A DNA stretch of 64,000 nt from Combretum micranthum (lineage: Eukaryota; Streptophyta; Magnoliopsida; Myrtales; Combretaceae). Made by a program: the position numbers and the translations under genes. Every line of letters starts with the position of its first letter. Within the stretch, counting starts at the first letter, position 1. This document shows, piece after piece, positions 1 to 12,600 of the stretch. The stretch covers positions 2,299,501 through 2,363,500 of the forward strand of contig JAMXBD010000025.1 of assembly GCA_024138025.1 (NCBI GenBank), in the 5' to 3' direction. Below the pieces are notes generated by a model that was given only the letters and a program-made list of their open reading frames with translations, did no database searches and was not told the origin of the DNA.

Positions 1-537
1 TCACTTGGTTGGTACTATAGTGTACATGTGAGGATGATGACCTGCCAAGCTGAGATCTAATATTTTCTGGTTCAAGGCTGGTTGTTGCTCAACTGCAACC
101 TGTGGTGAGGGGGGCCTGCACACTCACTCCTTGAGGCTTTTTTGCTTAAATGTTAGGAGTAGTGGCAGGCTGGGATAAGGAAGGGGCGCTTTGCTACGCA
201 ATTGGGGTGGGGCCTGGCAAGGCTACACCTTGTAGTGCATCAGCATTAGCAGCCATGCCTGGTATGAGTTGGTTGAGTGCAGCCAAGAACTAGTTCAGGG
301 CATGAGTTCTCTATTGTAAGTTCGCATCATCTCAACGTTGCTTTCTTGTATAACACATATTACTTGTGCATTATCAACAATGATGCCTTGCATGTCGATA
401 GCAGGATTAGCATTGACATTAAGATTGACATCTTTTAATGCTGGCATGTCATCAATGGTTTTGGGGTTAGGGTTGCTAACGTCTTGATTCATGTTGTCAT
501 CAGTATTACTTGGCTTTCTTCTTAGAGGTTCCATCAC
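1..537 (-). pseudogene. Ty3/gypsy gag remnant (5' end of a truncated element)
   Basis: Just inside the primer site of the adjacent LTR, an ATG on the minus strand at 537 opens an 80-codon frame beginning MEPLRRKPSNTDD. It stops at 295, and the same frame continues to the window edge broken by stops, through a proline- and alanine-rich stretch. Position (directly after 5' LTR and primer site) and composition fit the start of a retrotransposon gag. No zinc knuckle or protease is visible, because the element runs out of the window at base 1. The frame is broken, so I call it a pseudogene. The gypsy assignment rests mainly on the primer site (571-590). Confidence 0.5.
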
Positions 538-570
538 GAATTTGTTAAAAGAAGAAAAAAAGCCTCAGCT

Positions 571-590
571 CCCTAATGGAGTTGCCAAAA
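571..590 (-). other. Retrotransposon primer-binding site
   Basis: On the minus strand the LTR ending at 591 is followed directly by TTTTGGCAACTCCATTAGGG. This resembles the TGGCGACTCC-type primer site seen next to 5' LTRs of several plant Ty3/gypsy lineages (Tat/Ogre-like elements use similar sites). It fixes the element on the minus strand and makes 591-1239 its 5' LTR. Confidence 0.6.
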
Positions 591-1239
591 TGTAGATGCA
601 GGGTCCTTGTTGGAAGTGGACATGCACGCGTCACGTGGATCTAGTGTCTAGCATGACTTAGAGCACTGCTAAGGAAATGATACTTGATGACGGGATAGCT
701 TGGAAAGAATGATAGGGGAGGAGGAACATACATTCTCAATGTATCAAATGCACAAGTGACAGATAAAGGAGCTTGAGTAGACCTTGCACGTCAACCTTAC
801 AGTTCTTGAGCAGTTGGAGTATAAATCACTTGAGTTGCCTTGTTTGATCTTTTTGAATAAAACCTCCTTTACCGACTATTGTTTGTCTTTTCTTTCTAAA
901 AGTTGGAAATGAGGTAGAGTAACTGAATATTTATAGGCACTTGGAATAGATGACGACCGTCAGATCACCTTAGTGATTGACGGATGAGATGGAGTAAGCT
1001 CAATTCATATTTATCCTGAATGAGTTTCTCATGGGCCAAGGCCAATAGTCATCTCTTGTGTATATGAGCTTGCTTAAAAAGGTTGGATGTGGCAGACTAG
1101 TCCAATGATCCATGTTCTAAGCCCACCAAGTCAAATCTCCCCAAGCCATTCCAATTATTGAACCAAACTCGCCAGGCCCTGTCACCTAACCCAGGAATAA
1201 AGCCCAAATAAATATTTATATTTTTAATGCCCCATTACA
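591..1239 (-). mobile_element. 5' LTR of the Ty3/gypsy element, copy 1
   Basis: A 649-bp LTR. On the plus strand it begins TGTAGATGCAGG and ends CCCCATTACA, so on its own strand it begins TG and ends CA. Two further copies of the same length class lie at 29818-30465 and 32647-33800, and a diverged relative at 42060-42610. A TATA box (CCTATAAATA-type, minus strand) lies near 927-940. The three-copy alignment sets the right boundary. Confidence 0.75.
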
Positions 1240-1514
1240 AGATCTTTAGTTAGAGCATATAAATTGGAGATTTAATGTACTTGAGTTGGATTACTAATTA
1301 TATAACATATGGATTCGTTGATCAAAATGTTTTGCAAGGTTTACTAAAAAAGAAGTTTATGACAAGATTTTTATTGGAAAGAAAGTTGGTCCATTAAAGA
1401 TAGAGAGTCCATTGAAAAAATGTTTTTACATCGTGATCAATCTAGTGAAGCATCTCTTCTAAATGGGAGGAAAAAAATATAACGTTAATGATGGCAATAA
1501 ATACATTTAGTTAT
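1240..1514. other. Non-coding, nothing recognised
   Basis: A+T-rich sequence between the gypsy LTR and the Mutator-like element. No open frame, inverted repeat or motif that I can support. Confidence 0.4.
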
Positions 1515-1523
1515 AAATAAGAA

Positions 1524-2553
1524 AGCAAAATACTGAAATAAGCTCTTGAAACTTTGCATTTTGGCCAATTAAGAACCTTAAGATTCAATTTTATAAATTA
1601 GCCCCTTTAATTTTCTAACTTGTTTCATTTAAGCCCCTGTCATTAGAAAAGTTAACGGAATAATAAAAGAATGCTAAAGTGTACACACATAAATAACTTT
1701 TTGTTTAGCAAAGATTCATAAATAACCTTTTTTTCTTTGGGGTTTTCAAATATCTATGGCATTTCAATAAAATAAATTACTATTTTCTAATCTTTAGAAG
1801 AAACACAACCAGCACAATAAAGGAAAAAATTGCTACTTTAATTACATAGCCTTTCTAGCCTTCAAAAAAGCAAAATTAGTCCCAGTATATATACAATCAC
1901 AGAAAGAAGACATCGAATTGTCTCTTCATTCTCCACTATATATGTTATAGCCGTTCTCAAGTGCCCATATTTAGTAATTTAAGGCATTGATTGAAAAAAA
2001 TGTAACACCACTCTTTGTAATTCACAATCTTTTTCTGGGAAGATTAGAGGAAGAGATCTCAGTCTCCTCTCATAAAATCAATGCTCTTTCTCCCATTTCC
2101 CATTGTATCTTTAATTATAATTATAGTTTAACAAAACTTTGAAGATAACAACATTCTTAACAACATGAGTTTTCGTAACTTATGATTTTTAATGCAAATA
2201 TCTATACGAGGAATATTTGCAATCATAGTCATTATTGAAGAAAATTTGTTATGTGAAGATCGTAATTTGTTTATAAAATGGAGCATGGATGCATTGATAT
2301 TTCCCCCATAAACGTGGATTTTATTTAATCATGTTATATTTATTATTTTACAATGTGAAAATCTATCGTGTAATTTTTTTCCATCAACACTTATGTGTAT
2401 CCATGTCATCATTCCGTTACTATTCCATTAACTTTTTGGAAGGGCTTAAATGAAACAATTTTAAATTTTAAGGGGTTAATTGATTAAACTGAATCTTAAG
2501 GGTCTTAAATGACCAAAATGCAAAGTTTCGAGGGCTTACTTGAGTATTTTTGC
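1524..2553. mobile_element. Non-autonomous Mutator-like element with long terminal inverted repeats
   Basis: The first ~160 bp (from about 1525) is the reverse complement of the last ~160 bp (about 2395-2553), with scattered mismatches. Both ends read GCAAAA(A)TACT inward and share the internal block CGAAACTTTGCATTTTGG or a close variant. Flanking 9-bp copies of AAATAAGAA at 1515-1523 and 2554-2562 form a perfect target duplication, the length typical of Mutator-like elements. The ~700-bp interior has no open frame, so the element is non-autonomous. Confidence 0.8.
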
Positions 2554-2639
2554 AAATAAGAATAATATATCTGTATAATAAGTAATGAAATCTCAATTAA
2601 TAAAAGAATGTATAAGTAAATGATTATATAGTAATAACA

Positions 2640-2760
2640 ATAAGTAAGTAATGGTAATAATGCACTAAATTAAATAGATATATATGTATATATATATGCA
2701 TAAATATAAGTAGAATGGTAATATGATATGATAGTAAGTACATAACAACAAATATATGTT
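2640..2760. repeat. A+T-rich low-complexity sequence
   Basis: Short TA/TATG repeats around 2668-2700, just outside the Mutator-like element. No coding content. Confidence 0.5.
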
Positions 2761-2769
2761 GGTCCCAAA

Positions 2770-4150
2770 AAGTAACCAGGGAGGGTGGGGTGGGGTGGGT
2801 GGGTGCGTGGGTGTGAATTAGTTGCTAAAAAATTAAACTTTGCTTTTTAGAAATTTTAAACATAACCCCGATTAGTTATTATAATGTATGGCTTTTAATT
2901 GACTTTGCAAACACAATTATAAAAGAACAAGTAAATGCATGAAAATAAAAGAGTAGGGATAAAAGAAGTTTGCACAAGGATTTACAGAGGTTTCGCCTCA
3001 TGCATCAATCCTCTTTTTTAGCTCCAAGCCAGGAACCTAATATTTCACACTGGTATGTTCGACCATATCTAATAAAAAATCAAGATTACAAATAGTGACC
3101 ACAATTCATTCTGTCAGATTTCGTGCTATCACTTAGCTATCTTTGTACTCAAAGTCTATTTGCAATCTAACTCTTACAAAGTATCAAAGATAATGAGGAA
3201 TAAAGAAAAGAAAGATCCTCTCAAAGTTTGATGGAAGTGAAATGTAAAATATATATATATATATATGTAGTCAGAAATTTAGCATAATGTAAGTTGAGTA
3301 TTCTTTCAGCAAAGAGAGAGCCTTCTTTCTTTTTTTTCACGTGTTTTCTTTCTTGATCTCTTCTGATATTTATCTTCCAACTTCTAATGGATAGAATTGG
3401 ATAAAGCTAATCATTCTTGAAAAGATACTTGTCTTTGATATTTTGCTTTGGTTGAAGATAATATCTTTTTATGCTTATCTCAAATTCAAATAGGCTTCTT
3501 AATCGGTTGCATGTTGTTAACAAAGTCTAAGGATAATATCTTCAAGGCTGTCGATAATACCTTGATAATAATAGCTTATGGTCTGCTTCAACTTAAATCA
3601 AAATCATATCATTATAAGATAGGAGTATATCTTGCTTATGATCTTTTTCAAATTTTGAAAAACTTCGGCCCTTTAAATGCAAGTTTGTTTCTTTGAAAAC
3701 ATGAAACTTCATGTAAACGAACTTTGTTTGATAGATCTCAACAGTATGTAGGCTTGAAAACCAAATTTGGACATTAAATAGCTTGAAATTAATGTAAAAA
3801 AATTAAGTCTTCGAGAGTAAAGCTTTCATGGATCTTTAAATTGATATAATCTTAAAATCCCTAGATATAATAACCAACTTTGTGGAACATTTTGAATCTA
3901 TTACCAAATACATTTAACTTTGGAGTGGGAATTCAAATTAATGAAAGAATTGAAAATAAACTCAATTTGCAACTTTCTGTTCATATTTGTGCAGGTTTTG
4001 TTCATGTAGCAGATCTAACTTCTGACTTACCTTCTAAATGTTACCGTCTTCTTGACAAGCAACATGTTTACCTTTTGAGTTGAAGCTTTCTTCAATAAAC
4101 TTCTTCAATAAACTTTTAAGTAGCTCAGATTATTAAACTATTTTACTCAT
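2770..4150 (-). mobile_element. Possible copia-type LTR relic
   Basis: Starts after a G-rich GGGTGGGGTGGGG-type run (2782-2812). The stretch at 2935-3010 (A-rich, then GCACAAGGATTTACAGAGG, then a cytosine-rich segment) resembles sequence found in minus-strand LTRs of several plant Ty1/copia elements. A similar layout occurs at 21060-21960. No terminal TG/CA, target duplication, primer site or pol is visible, so this is only a suggestion. Short open frames at 3448-3696 and 3880-4083 resemble nothing I recognise and are not called as genes. Confidence 0.2.
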
Positions 4151-4387
4151 ATATATTTTCACTTAAGAGCTACACACTCAATGACTTAGTTAGAAATCTT
4201 CAAGCTTTTTGTTATCATCAAAACTATTATCAAGAGAACTTAACAATATATGTATATAAATGAATGAATATGTAATAGCAATAATAATACATACGTATGT
4301 GTGTGTGTATGTGTAAATAATAACAATTAGACAAAGGATAAGTAAGTCACTAAAAAAAAAATGGAATAGAAAGATAATAATAATAAG

Positions 4388-5079
4388 TAGGTTTGCAACC
4401 AGGCCGGTTTTAGATGGATTACATGAATACAAAACTTGACCAGCTACCTTATAGGATTTACCAAACTCTACCTTATAATTTTAAATGATTTTTCTACTAT
4501 ATTAAACCCGCCTTATAGGGTTTGTTTTAGAACCCAACCCTATAACGTTATAATCCTTTTTTTTTCCAACTTATTTTCAATTTTAATAATAGATTCGAGA
4601 GAAGTTGGTACTTTTGACATATGTTTCCTATATGAGTAAAAGTGGAAATATGCATATGAAATTGATAAAATATGTGGCAGATCACATTCATAATTTGATA
4701 TTTAAACACATAATTTTATTATTTTTGTCACTATGTCTCATATAAGAGACTTAGACGATGCCTAATATCTTAGGAGTATAGTTGAATTAAATCTCTTACT
4801 GAGGCTAAAATATAACAGATAACAAACAATCTTAATCTCTACAGTAAAGGTAAGGTTTAGGTTTAGTGGCTTTAGTATTTATAATTTTTTTTTAAATTAT
4901 TACTAGGTCAAGCATCCATCAAGTATCTTATAAGATCCAACCTTGATTCTATAACCTTATAGGGTTTTAGCTACATATCCAAATTGGACCCTAAAACCTT
5001 GTATAGTTCAATCCTGTAGAGTTTTTAGTAAATCGAACGAATTAGAAACTCTATAATGGTACATCCAGTTGCATCCCTA
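4388..5079. mobile_element. Non-autonomous hAT element
   Basis: A 692-bp unit flanked by a perfect 8-bp duplication ATAATAAG (4380-4387 and 5080-5087), the hAT target length. The ends are short imperfect inverted repeats: TAGGTTTGCAACCAGG on the left and, read inward from the right, TAGGGATGCAACTGG. The interior has repeated CCTTATAGGGTTT-type motifs near both ends and no transposase. Confidence 0.85.
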
Positions 5080-5087
5080 ATAATAAG

Positions 5088-5687
5088 ATGCATCAATAAG
5101 TAATATGTAAGTATACATAGATAGATGTGTCTACATCTTGTATATATGTATATATATATAGGTCATTGGATGATATGGAACAAACAGGTAATCGATTGAA
5201 GACCTAAAATTAGGTTATGATTATAGTTTTAATTATGTGAAAACAAATTAGGGTATCATATGATATCTATCAAGATTAAATATTATTAGTAAAGTAAAGG
5301 GTTTAGTGGCATAGGACGCATGTATGTAACCTAATTTTTTGTATGATGCATGTTAGGTATGTGTGGGCATTTACGTTGTGGTATAAATGTATGTAATTGT
5401 GGTAATGTATTGGGTTTCTATGTATTCTGTTTAGGAACTTTTTGTTTTTCGTTTTTTTAAGGGTTCAAGAGACGGTTTATATGTTATGATCATCACTTCA
5501 GATCATGGAATCAAGAATTTATGTGAGCAAACTGATCAGACAAACTCATAAAATTAGTTGTATTAGTTAATGCATGATTACTTTCATTTAGTTATCAACC
5601 TAATTGATATCTTTGAAAGTGTAAAGTATTAAAGATCAAATATATCAAGGTAAGATACGCATAATTGTCATATACATATATATAGGT
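5088..5687. other. Non-coding, nothing recognised
   Basis: A+T-rich spacer with a short TA microsatellite (about 5143-5160). No coding or mobile-element signature found. Confidence 0.4.
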
Positions 5688-7076
5688 AGGTAAATGTCAA
5701 ATTTGGTACCTAAGTTTGCTAAAATATACAATTAACTACCTACCCTTTAAAAGAGTCAATTTAATACACAATCGAACTTTTGATATTCACCTCTACTAAC
5801 TTGTGTGACTTTGATAGATTTGTTTACTTATGTGGCATTTGTAAGCAATAAGATATGCCTAATTATATCCTAATCAAACCAAAATGTGCAAATTGCCAAG
5901 GAAAAAAAAAAAAAAACCCCAAATGTTCAGATAACTCCTTGCAAGATGTTTTCTGAAAGTAAAACATGAAAACAAGGAGGAGGAAGAGGTACTGGAAAGA
6001 GTAAGAACATGAGCATGTGGCCATATGACGGCCACCAATGGCTCATTTAGTGGATGTAGTCCAAATACCAAGGTTCTTTTCGATACAGATGAACTTGACA
6101 ATCTTCCCTTCATCTTTGCCGCGAGTATTGATCTTGGTTTAGACATTGAAGAAGAGCTTGGATCTTTAATGCTTTAGTTATGGTTGAGGAGCTTTGGAGC
6201 TTAGTTCAAACATTAAGGTTAGAGAGAGAAAGACTAGAGGAGAGAGAAAGTAACAAAGAAGGAAAGAAAAGTTGAGAAGAAAAGAAGGGAAAAAGAAAAA
6301 AAGAAGGATGAAAATGCATCACTTAATTTAATTTGACTTATTTTCTTATGGGTTTTTTCACAAATCTTATTAAAAGATTAGTGAAACACACAAATACAGA
6401 AAAATGTGCCAAAAAAAATGAATTAAACTATTCAAGATTTTGAAAATATAGGGTTTAAAAAAGAGGAAACTTTGATTCGAATCAGTAAGAGAAACCTTAA
6501 TATAATAACTTATGTACACAATTTTGAGTAAAAAGAACACATTAATAGCATCAATTGGATTGAATTTTTTTTTCATCTTATTCCTTTCAGAACATTCTCT
6601 CACTAAACTCCATGAATGTAGTTACTTTCTCACTCTAGGAGCTTTTAGGTTTTAGATAGAATCAAAGGAAAACAAATTGATTTTTGATGTTTTGAGAGCT
6701 TATTGGTTAGAAAAAATACCAAAAGAAAATACAAACTTTTTCTTTAAATCTTCTTAAATTCTTCATATCAAGAACTTGTTATTTTCTTTTGTTTCTTTTC
6801 TATTTTTTTTTTATGTACGTTGAGTTATATGTACGAGGAATGTCTTGGTTTGATTGAATATAATTAGGGAAAATTTTGTTTTTAATTAATTGCTGTCACA
6901 TGTGAATGTTTCATTGGCTACAAATATCACATAAGCAAATAGATTTCATAAAGTTACACAAGGCAGTGAAGGCAAACATTAAAACTTGAATTGTATATTA
7001 AATTGACTCTTTTAAAGTATAAGTAGTTAATTATATATTTTAGCAAACTTCAAGTACCAAATTCGATAATTTCGCT
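5688..7076. mobile_element. Mutator-like element with ~200-bp inverted repeats
   Basis: The left ~190 bp (5688-5880) pairs with the reverse complement of the right ~220 bp (6850-7076): AATTTGGTAC near each tip, then ATTAACTAC, AGAGTCAATTTAAT, and finally AATTATATCC/TAATCAAACC. The flanks are TA microsatellite, so no target duplication can be read. The interior carries a 90-codon minus-strand frame (5874-6146) that resembles no transposase. Its closest relatives in the window by terminal sequence are 18540-18660, 29251-29528, 26242-26536 and 60450-60824. Confidence 0.7.
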
Positions 7077-8555
7077 ATATATATATATATATATTCGAGT
7101 GGACAATACTTGTTCTAATAGCTTTGTTCGGAATTACAAGAGCTACTAATGTGGCCTCGTAGGTATAATTACCATAGCAAAGCTCTTGTAGGTATCTACA
7201 AAGTTTTACTTTTCGGGCATAACCCTTGGAGCTTTTTGTCATTTTCTTTCAAGTACTATAATTTTCGAACTTTCCACAAGACAAACCTTTCTTGACTTTC
7301 TAAATCATTAAATGCCTCCTCAGTTATCGAAAAATTGGAAGGCTTGAAACATATAACTCTCCTCAACATTGTCGCTGCGTTTTACTAAAATGTTGTGTCA
7401 TTGGGTTTTCCAACTTTACTCTATACGAGATGCACATATGTTACACACTAAAGAATCGCAAAAACCTGCAAAACTTTTTCTATGAATTTTTGAATTTTGA
7501 GGTCCAATCCCTTCCATGCAATTTTTACTTTTTTTTTCCTCATATTGATTGTCTGGTTATAGTACGAAAAAGAGATATATATATATATATATATCAAAAT
7601 TATTACGAATCTTAAGATTAATACATAAATATGTGGTGTATATATATAAGTAAGAAGAAGTTAAAATTTAAGTTGATTAATGCTAAAAAGATAGGAAACA
7701 AATACATGCATGCGTATATGGTAAGTTTGTTAATAATTTTATAGTGCATTTGAAACGTGTACTTTAACTTTAGCAAATTTTTAAGCTTATTAAAATATAT
7801 TTTAACATCCTATAAACTTAATCTTAGCATATATTTATTAAGCTAAAAAATAAAATTTTGGAGTCTATTATTTATTTGTAACATTTAAAAGTTTAGGAGA
7901 TACATTTACTGTTGTAATGTTTTTTTTTCCTTTTTCCAATCTATATTTGCTATTAGTTTTGCAAAATAGTTCTAAATTATATAAACTCCAAAATTGATTT
8001 TAAAAATAATAAAAATAATTTGATTAATTTCACATGTTGAATAAAATGAAAAAAAAAAGGGATAAAGTCGTGAATTTTTACCACCTTTCTTCGGTTTTAT
8101 TTTTTTATTTTTATTTTTTGGCCACTTCTTACGTTTTAATTTAAATGCTGCGCCATTTGACACCGCTTAGACCTACAAGTTTACAAGCTTTGGCGAAGCT
8201 TAATTATTGGATCTAAGAAGCAAATCTTATCTCTATAGGCCCACTCCGGTTATCTGGCCTAGTTTGGTGAACATGAGCACTGCGCTTTAATTATGTCTCG
8301 TGCAATTATCTCAGAATGAGAATCCAATTATAAATATGTGGATTATATCGATATAATATTATATTTGATGCCCACATTTATTCCTACAATTTACCTAAAT
8401 TTTGTCCCTCCAAAACCAAAATTATCTAAAATTTAAAATACCGTAAGAAAATTGAAATTTAAAGATAAAATTTCTATCTCTGAATATAAATTTCTATTAC
8501 AAAAATTATCGTCATTACGTCTATCTGTATAAATATAACTTATCTTATCAATTTT
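7077..8555. other. Non-coding A+T-rich spacer
   Basis: Contains TA microsatellites at about 7076-7094 and 7577-7594 and several T-runs. Small open frames at 7430-7615 and 7972-8163 are composition artefacts (poly-K and poly-F peptides). Nothing else recognised. Confidence 0.4.
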
Positions 8556-9117
8556 CACTAGTAAAAAACAAATTTCACCTCATTTAATAAATAAGAGGTG
8601 ATACTTCATCTGACCATTTCTCTATTAGTACCACTCCACTTTCCTCTTTTCCCTAGGGCCTAGGCTCATTTTCAAGGCTATAGGCGTTATGGAATATTTT
8701 TTTTTGTTTATTTTATAATTTTTTAATGTTGTTATGTCGTATAATTTATTTTAATAATTTTTTCAAGTAATTTTACTTGGAGACTATCATTAAGGCTGTT
8801 TGTTTGTGCATTCTCGCATACAAGGTTATTAAAATATATTTATATTATTTTATTTATCTTTAAATATGATTATTATTATATTATTACTATTATATAGTTA
8901 TAAATATTTAATATATTAATATACATATTTAATTGTGTTTGTTTATGTGTCTAATTTATTTTATTTAGATGTAATATATTTTTATGTGTCATGTATGGTT
9001 AAAGAATTATTCATGAAGTCATGTGAGTTATAGACTATAATGAGATATATAAAGTTACAAACGTATGTTAAATAAAAAGGTATAAATTAACACCTAGATT
9101 AGTTACATTGATATAGG

Positions 9118-10320
9118 ATGTCAAAGTATAGTTGGAAAAAGATGTGTGATTTACCACCACTAGAATGCAGAAATGGGCTTAGGGAATATTTACAAGCTAC
9201 GATAAACCACAGTAGGGTAGATGAATTGATTATATGTCCATGTAGAGACTGTCATAACTTGGAATGTCACTCTATTCAAATTACTGAGTTCCATTTGATG
9301 ACGAGGGAAACGGCATGGACATACCCGATGTGGACTTTTCATAGTGAGAATGTATGCGATGAAGACAAGGTGGCTGATGCGAATAAAAGCATTCCATATG
9401 GAAGAGAAACCTTCAAAGACGAAGCTTATTATTGAATGTTGGATGATCTAACTGCTAATATGAGTGACCTTGAGGAAGAAGAAACCGATAGTGAAGAAGA
9501 AAACCATGGACAAGAATGTTTAAAAGAGTGAAAAGTCCAGTGTACTTAGGCTATATGAAGTTTTTAATGCTGTTGTAGTTCTCCAAATGTTGAGCCAAGA
9601 AGTAGGTGGAAAACAATATGTGAAATCCTCTAACAATTGGCTTCGTTTCATAAAGAGTTTGTTGCCAGAAGACAACTTATTGCCATCATCATACTATGAT
9701 GCTTGGAAGATGCTGAGACAATTGGAAATGGATGTTAACACTATAAATGCTTGTAAGAATGATTGTGTGCCTTTTCAAAAAGAATATAAATATCTTAATT
9801 GTCCATTGTGTGATAAGGGAAGGTGAAAACTTCATTCGAAGGAGCAAAAGACTATGTATGTTAAGGTATTGTGTCATTTCCCAATAATTCCATTACTGCG
9901 ATGGTTGTTCATGTGTAGAAGATGGATGAGCTGGCATAAGGAAAGTTATGATAGTGAAGAGGGTGTGTTAAGGCATCCCATAGACTTCAACCAATGGAAA
10001 GGACTGGGTATGAAAGACCATTAGTTCACTTTGGACCCTCGTAATGTAAGATTAGGACTTGCTACCGATAGCTTCAATCCTTATGCAAACATAAGTACAA
10101 CATATAGTGTATAGCTAGTAATTCTATTTGTTTATAATGTCCCACCATGAACATGCATGAAGGAACCATACTTAATGATGCCACTTTTAATACCTAGACT
10201 TAGATCTCCAGGTAAAGACATTAATGTATATCTGTAGCCCCTAGTGGAAAAGTTGAAAGAGATGTGGTCGAAAGGTGCAAAGATGCTAGATGTGGTCAAA
10301 GTTTGGTCTTTTCTCATGCA
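9118..10320 (+). pseudogene. CACTA transposase TnpD-like (Transposase-associated + TNP2 domains), broken
   Basis: The first 105 codons from the ATG at 9118 match the transposase-associated domain: a W-K start, paired cysteines CPCRDCHN, then TEFHLMTR and W-Y-MWTFH. The TNP2 (Transposase_21) region follows in pieces: an acidic linker, a block with LLPEDNLLPSSYYDA and cysteines near CPLCDKGR, then recognisable HFPIIPLLRWLF, WHKE, GVLRHPIDF, DPRNVRLGLATDSFNP, a tyrosine-serine step and KEPYLMMPLLIP. Premature stops interrupt it (after 9432, at 9826 and several times in 10020-10300), many at former tryptophan codons, as C-to-T decay would give. Homology ends near 10320; the catalytic core beyond that is missing. 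It cannot encode an active transposase. Confidence 0.85.
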
Positions 10321-10697
10321 TGGGACATTTTAACTAAAAGATCCAAACAAATGATCTAGTATGTGGAGGGTCATACAAAAAGTGCAACATCATCATTTAT
10401 TCAATAGAGGTGTTTTCTAAATCAAGCCAACTGATCATGGTGAAACAGAGTAGCAAATCACCAATGCTTTAAATGGCGATTGCTAAACCATGGACATTTC
10501 TAGTAGATCGCAATTTTGTTGACTTAGAAAGCCTAGCATGCTTACCAGACACCAATGCAAGCTGCAGTAGGGTAGATGGTAGCGATGACAGTGATAGCAA
10601 CATTGATTAAAAGGGAATAGATGACTTGTTTTGTTGTGTTGTAATGTTTTACTTATGTGTTTGTAATAATGTAACGAATTTTAAGATTTATTGCGTA

Positions 10698-12600
10698 GGA
10701 TGAATGATCATGAGTTTCTTGACATGATTATGGAGGATATAGATGTGCATCCCGAGTAGCATGCAAGTGAATTTATCCTTTCTAGTTTGCTTACATACAT
10801 TTTTTACTAATGTGTTTGTACTAATCACAGAACTATTTTTCTTATCAGGGAATTCGTTTACATCGTTGCTTGCCACTCAAGAGGGTGTTGGGGTTACTAG
10901 TGATGGCACAACAATGATGATGGTGTTGGTGATGGTAGTGATGATGATGATGTGAAGTTATGCCAATAGATAAATGATGCTATGGTAGATATGGATCTTG
11001 GTGTCAATGATCCACAAATAACTGCTATTGAGTAGGAGGAGACAGCATGTGCTGTACTCAAGAGGCTGCCAATCTCCACTAGGATAGAAGGAAACAGGGC
11101 ATATACAAAGGAGTATATGAAGGAGCACTATAGATAGACCTGCCAGAGGCTTGCACTTAAGGTGCCTGACATTTATAAGGGGATAAAGTGTAAGCCTCTA
11201 GGGATGTTGAGGATGGAGTTCTACTTCATGATAGGACTTTGATGAATCTTTTTGCTCTAGGTGTTGGTGGAAATGCTTGGATGGCATTTCCGTAGGATTG
11301 TCGTCATGGTATCATCAAACATGTAATGGTAGATTACGTTGCTTCTTATTATATTTACTACCTTCTACGGTTTTGTTTTATACCCTTCACTAACACAGTT
11401 ATAATGTGTTAATTTACAGCAAAAGTTTTCCGTGTCAGCTGTTTGGAGGGCAATACGTGGTTGATGGGTAGCTCTCAATTTCACAATCGATAATCTTATA
11501 GCATACTTCTCTATAGGTTGAAGGTGCATATGGGCGGGGGGGGGGGGGGGGGGGGGGGGGAGAGACGGGACAAATTGTAGTAAACCATCCACTTGTGGAT
11601 TTTAAGCACTAATTGTAGGAGTGGATGAGTTTTGTTGATTTGCTTATAATGACACAGGCTATCAGGTACATATGTTTTATGTATGTGTTATTTTACACGA
11701 AATATCATAACTATTTAATGTAACACTATATTTGTCACGTTTTGTGCAAAATTGATCAAAAGTCAATGTTGCTAATGGGAAGCACCAAAAGTCGTTTCAT
11801 AGCGAGAGTACAAAGTCCATGATGCATTATGCACTTACAAATGTATGTAATACTTGTATATTCAAAGCTAAATCAATATATTATCATATTGTATATGCAC
11901 TAACATTGTATAGTTATTGCATTTTGTATTTTATACAATATTTATAATTTTGGTTTGATAGACAACTACAAACACACTCACGTTCATCGGGTCCATGGTC
12001 AAGAAATCTATTAGTGGGAATTAGATGTGTTAGTAGCAAGTTATATAAGATCATATGTTCAATATTTCTGTAGAATTGAATGGTGCACATTTATTCACAG
12101 TATTGATAAAATTACTAATTGTTTGTTTCTTGTAGGAACAGATGGATGTGATTAAAAGAGCAAAGGTGGAACATACTGCTGCTATGGGCTAAAGCCTTAA
12201 GAGTGAGATCACCATTATGGAGTGGGTCCTCAGGCATATGTCAAGTTATCGGTGCGGGATGGGATACAGTTCCCAATCCTACCAGAGATGCTTGAGTTTT
12301 ATGAGCAGCCTGTCCAGGACCCTTATGTGAGCTTTGGCTCTAAGGTTGATGATTTGAACTGAAGGTAGCTTAGATAGAGTAGACATTGCACATGTTAACA
12401 GGTCGACAATTCAACTTCATGTCATTTCAGGGGTAGTGTCCTCTATACCCTCCATCGTCATACCTTTCATCGCTGATAGGTGACCTAACTAGCAGTGTGG
12501 GTCTAAGCCAGTTAGCCTATACTCCGGTGCAGCTTACACCATCTTGGTAGTTTTTGTGGCCTTATTCCATGATATATGATATGCCAAGTTAATCGTCCGA
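10698..12600 (+). pseudogene. CACTA TnpA-like (Ptta/En/Spm plant transposase) remnant, 5' part
   Basis: Several exon-like blocks lie downstream of TnpD. They are: a short MNDHEFLDM start near 10700; an intron-like stretch ending ...TTATCAG at about 10850 before a D/G/M-rich low-complexity block; a basic helix-rich block with AYTKEYMKEHYR near 11100; a block with NGKHQKSFHSESTKS near 11770-11830, like the GGSKSF motif of the Ptta/En/Spm (Transposase_24) family; and VLRHMSSYRCGMGYSSQ near 12220-12270, matching that family's R-S-G-Y-x-x-G-x-G motif. Stops fall in every block. The last block is interrupted at 12624 by an inserted element, with matching sequence resuming at 17353. Exon limits are inferred. 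Confidence 0.6.
11536..11560 (+). repeat. Poly-G tract of 25 bases
   Basis: An uninterrupted run of 25 G within the decayed TnpA region, preceded by TGGGC. Long G homopolymers are rare in such A+T-rich DNA and error-prone to sequence, so the exact length is doubtful. It could form a G-quadruplex. Confidence 0.9.

Noticed and set aside
2782..2812. GGGTGGGG run as a telomere-like repeat
   Set aside because: The unit is not TTTAGGG; it is a short local G-rich simple repeat.
5874..6146. 90-codon minus-strand frame inside the Mutator-like element
   Set aside because: It is not a MULE transposase, ends in a poly-F stretch from an A-run, and could only be a captured fragment; not called as a gene.
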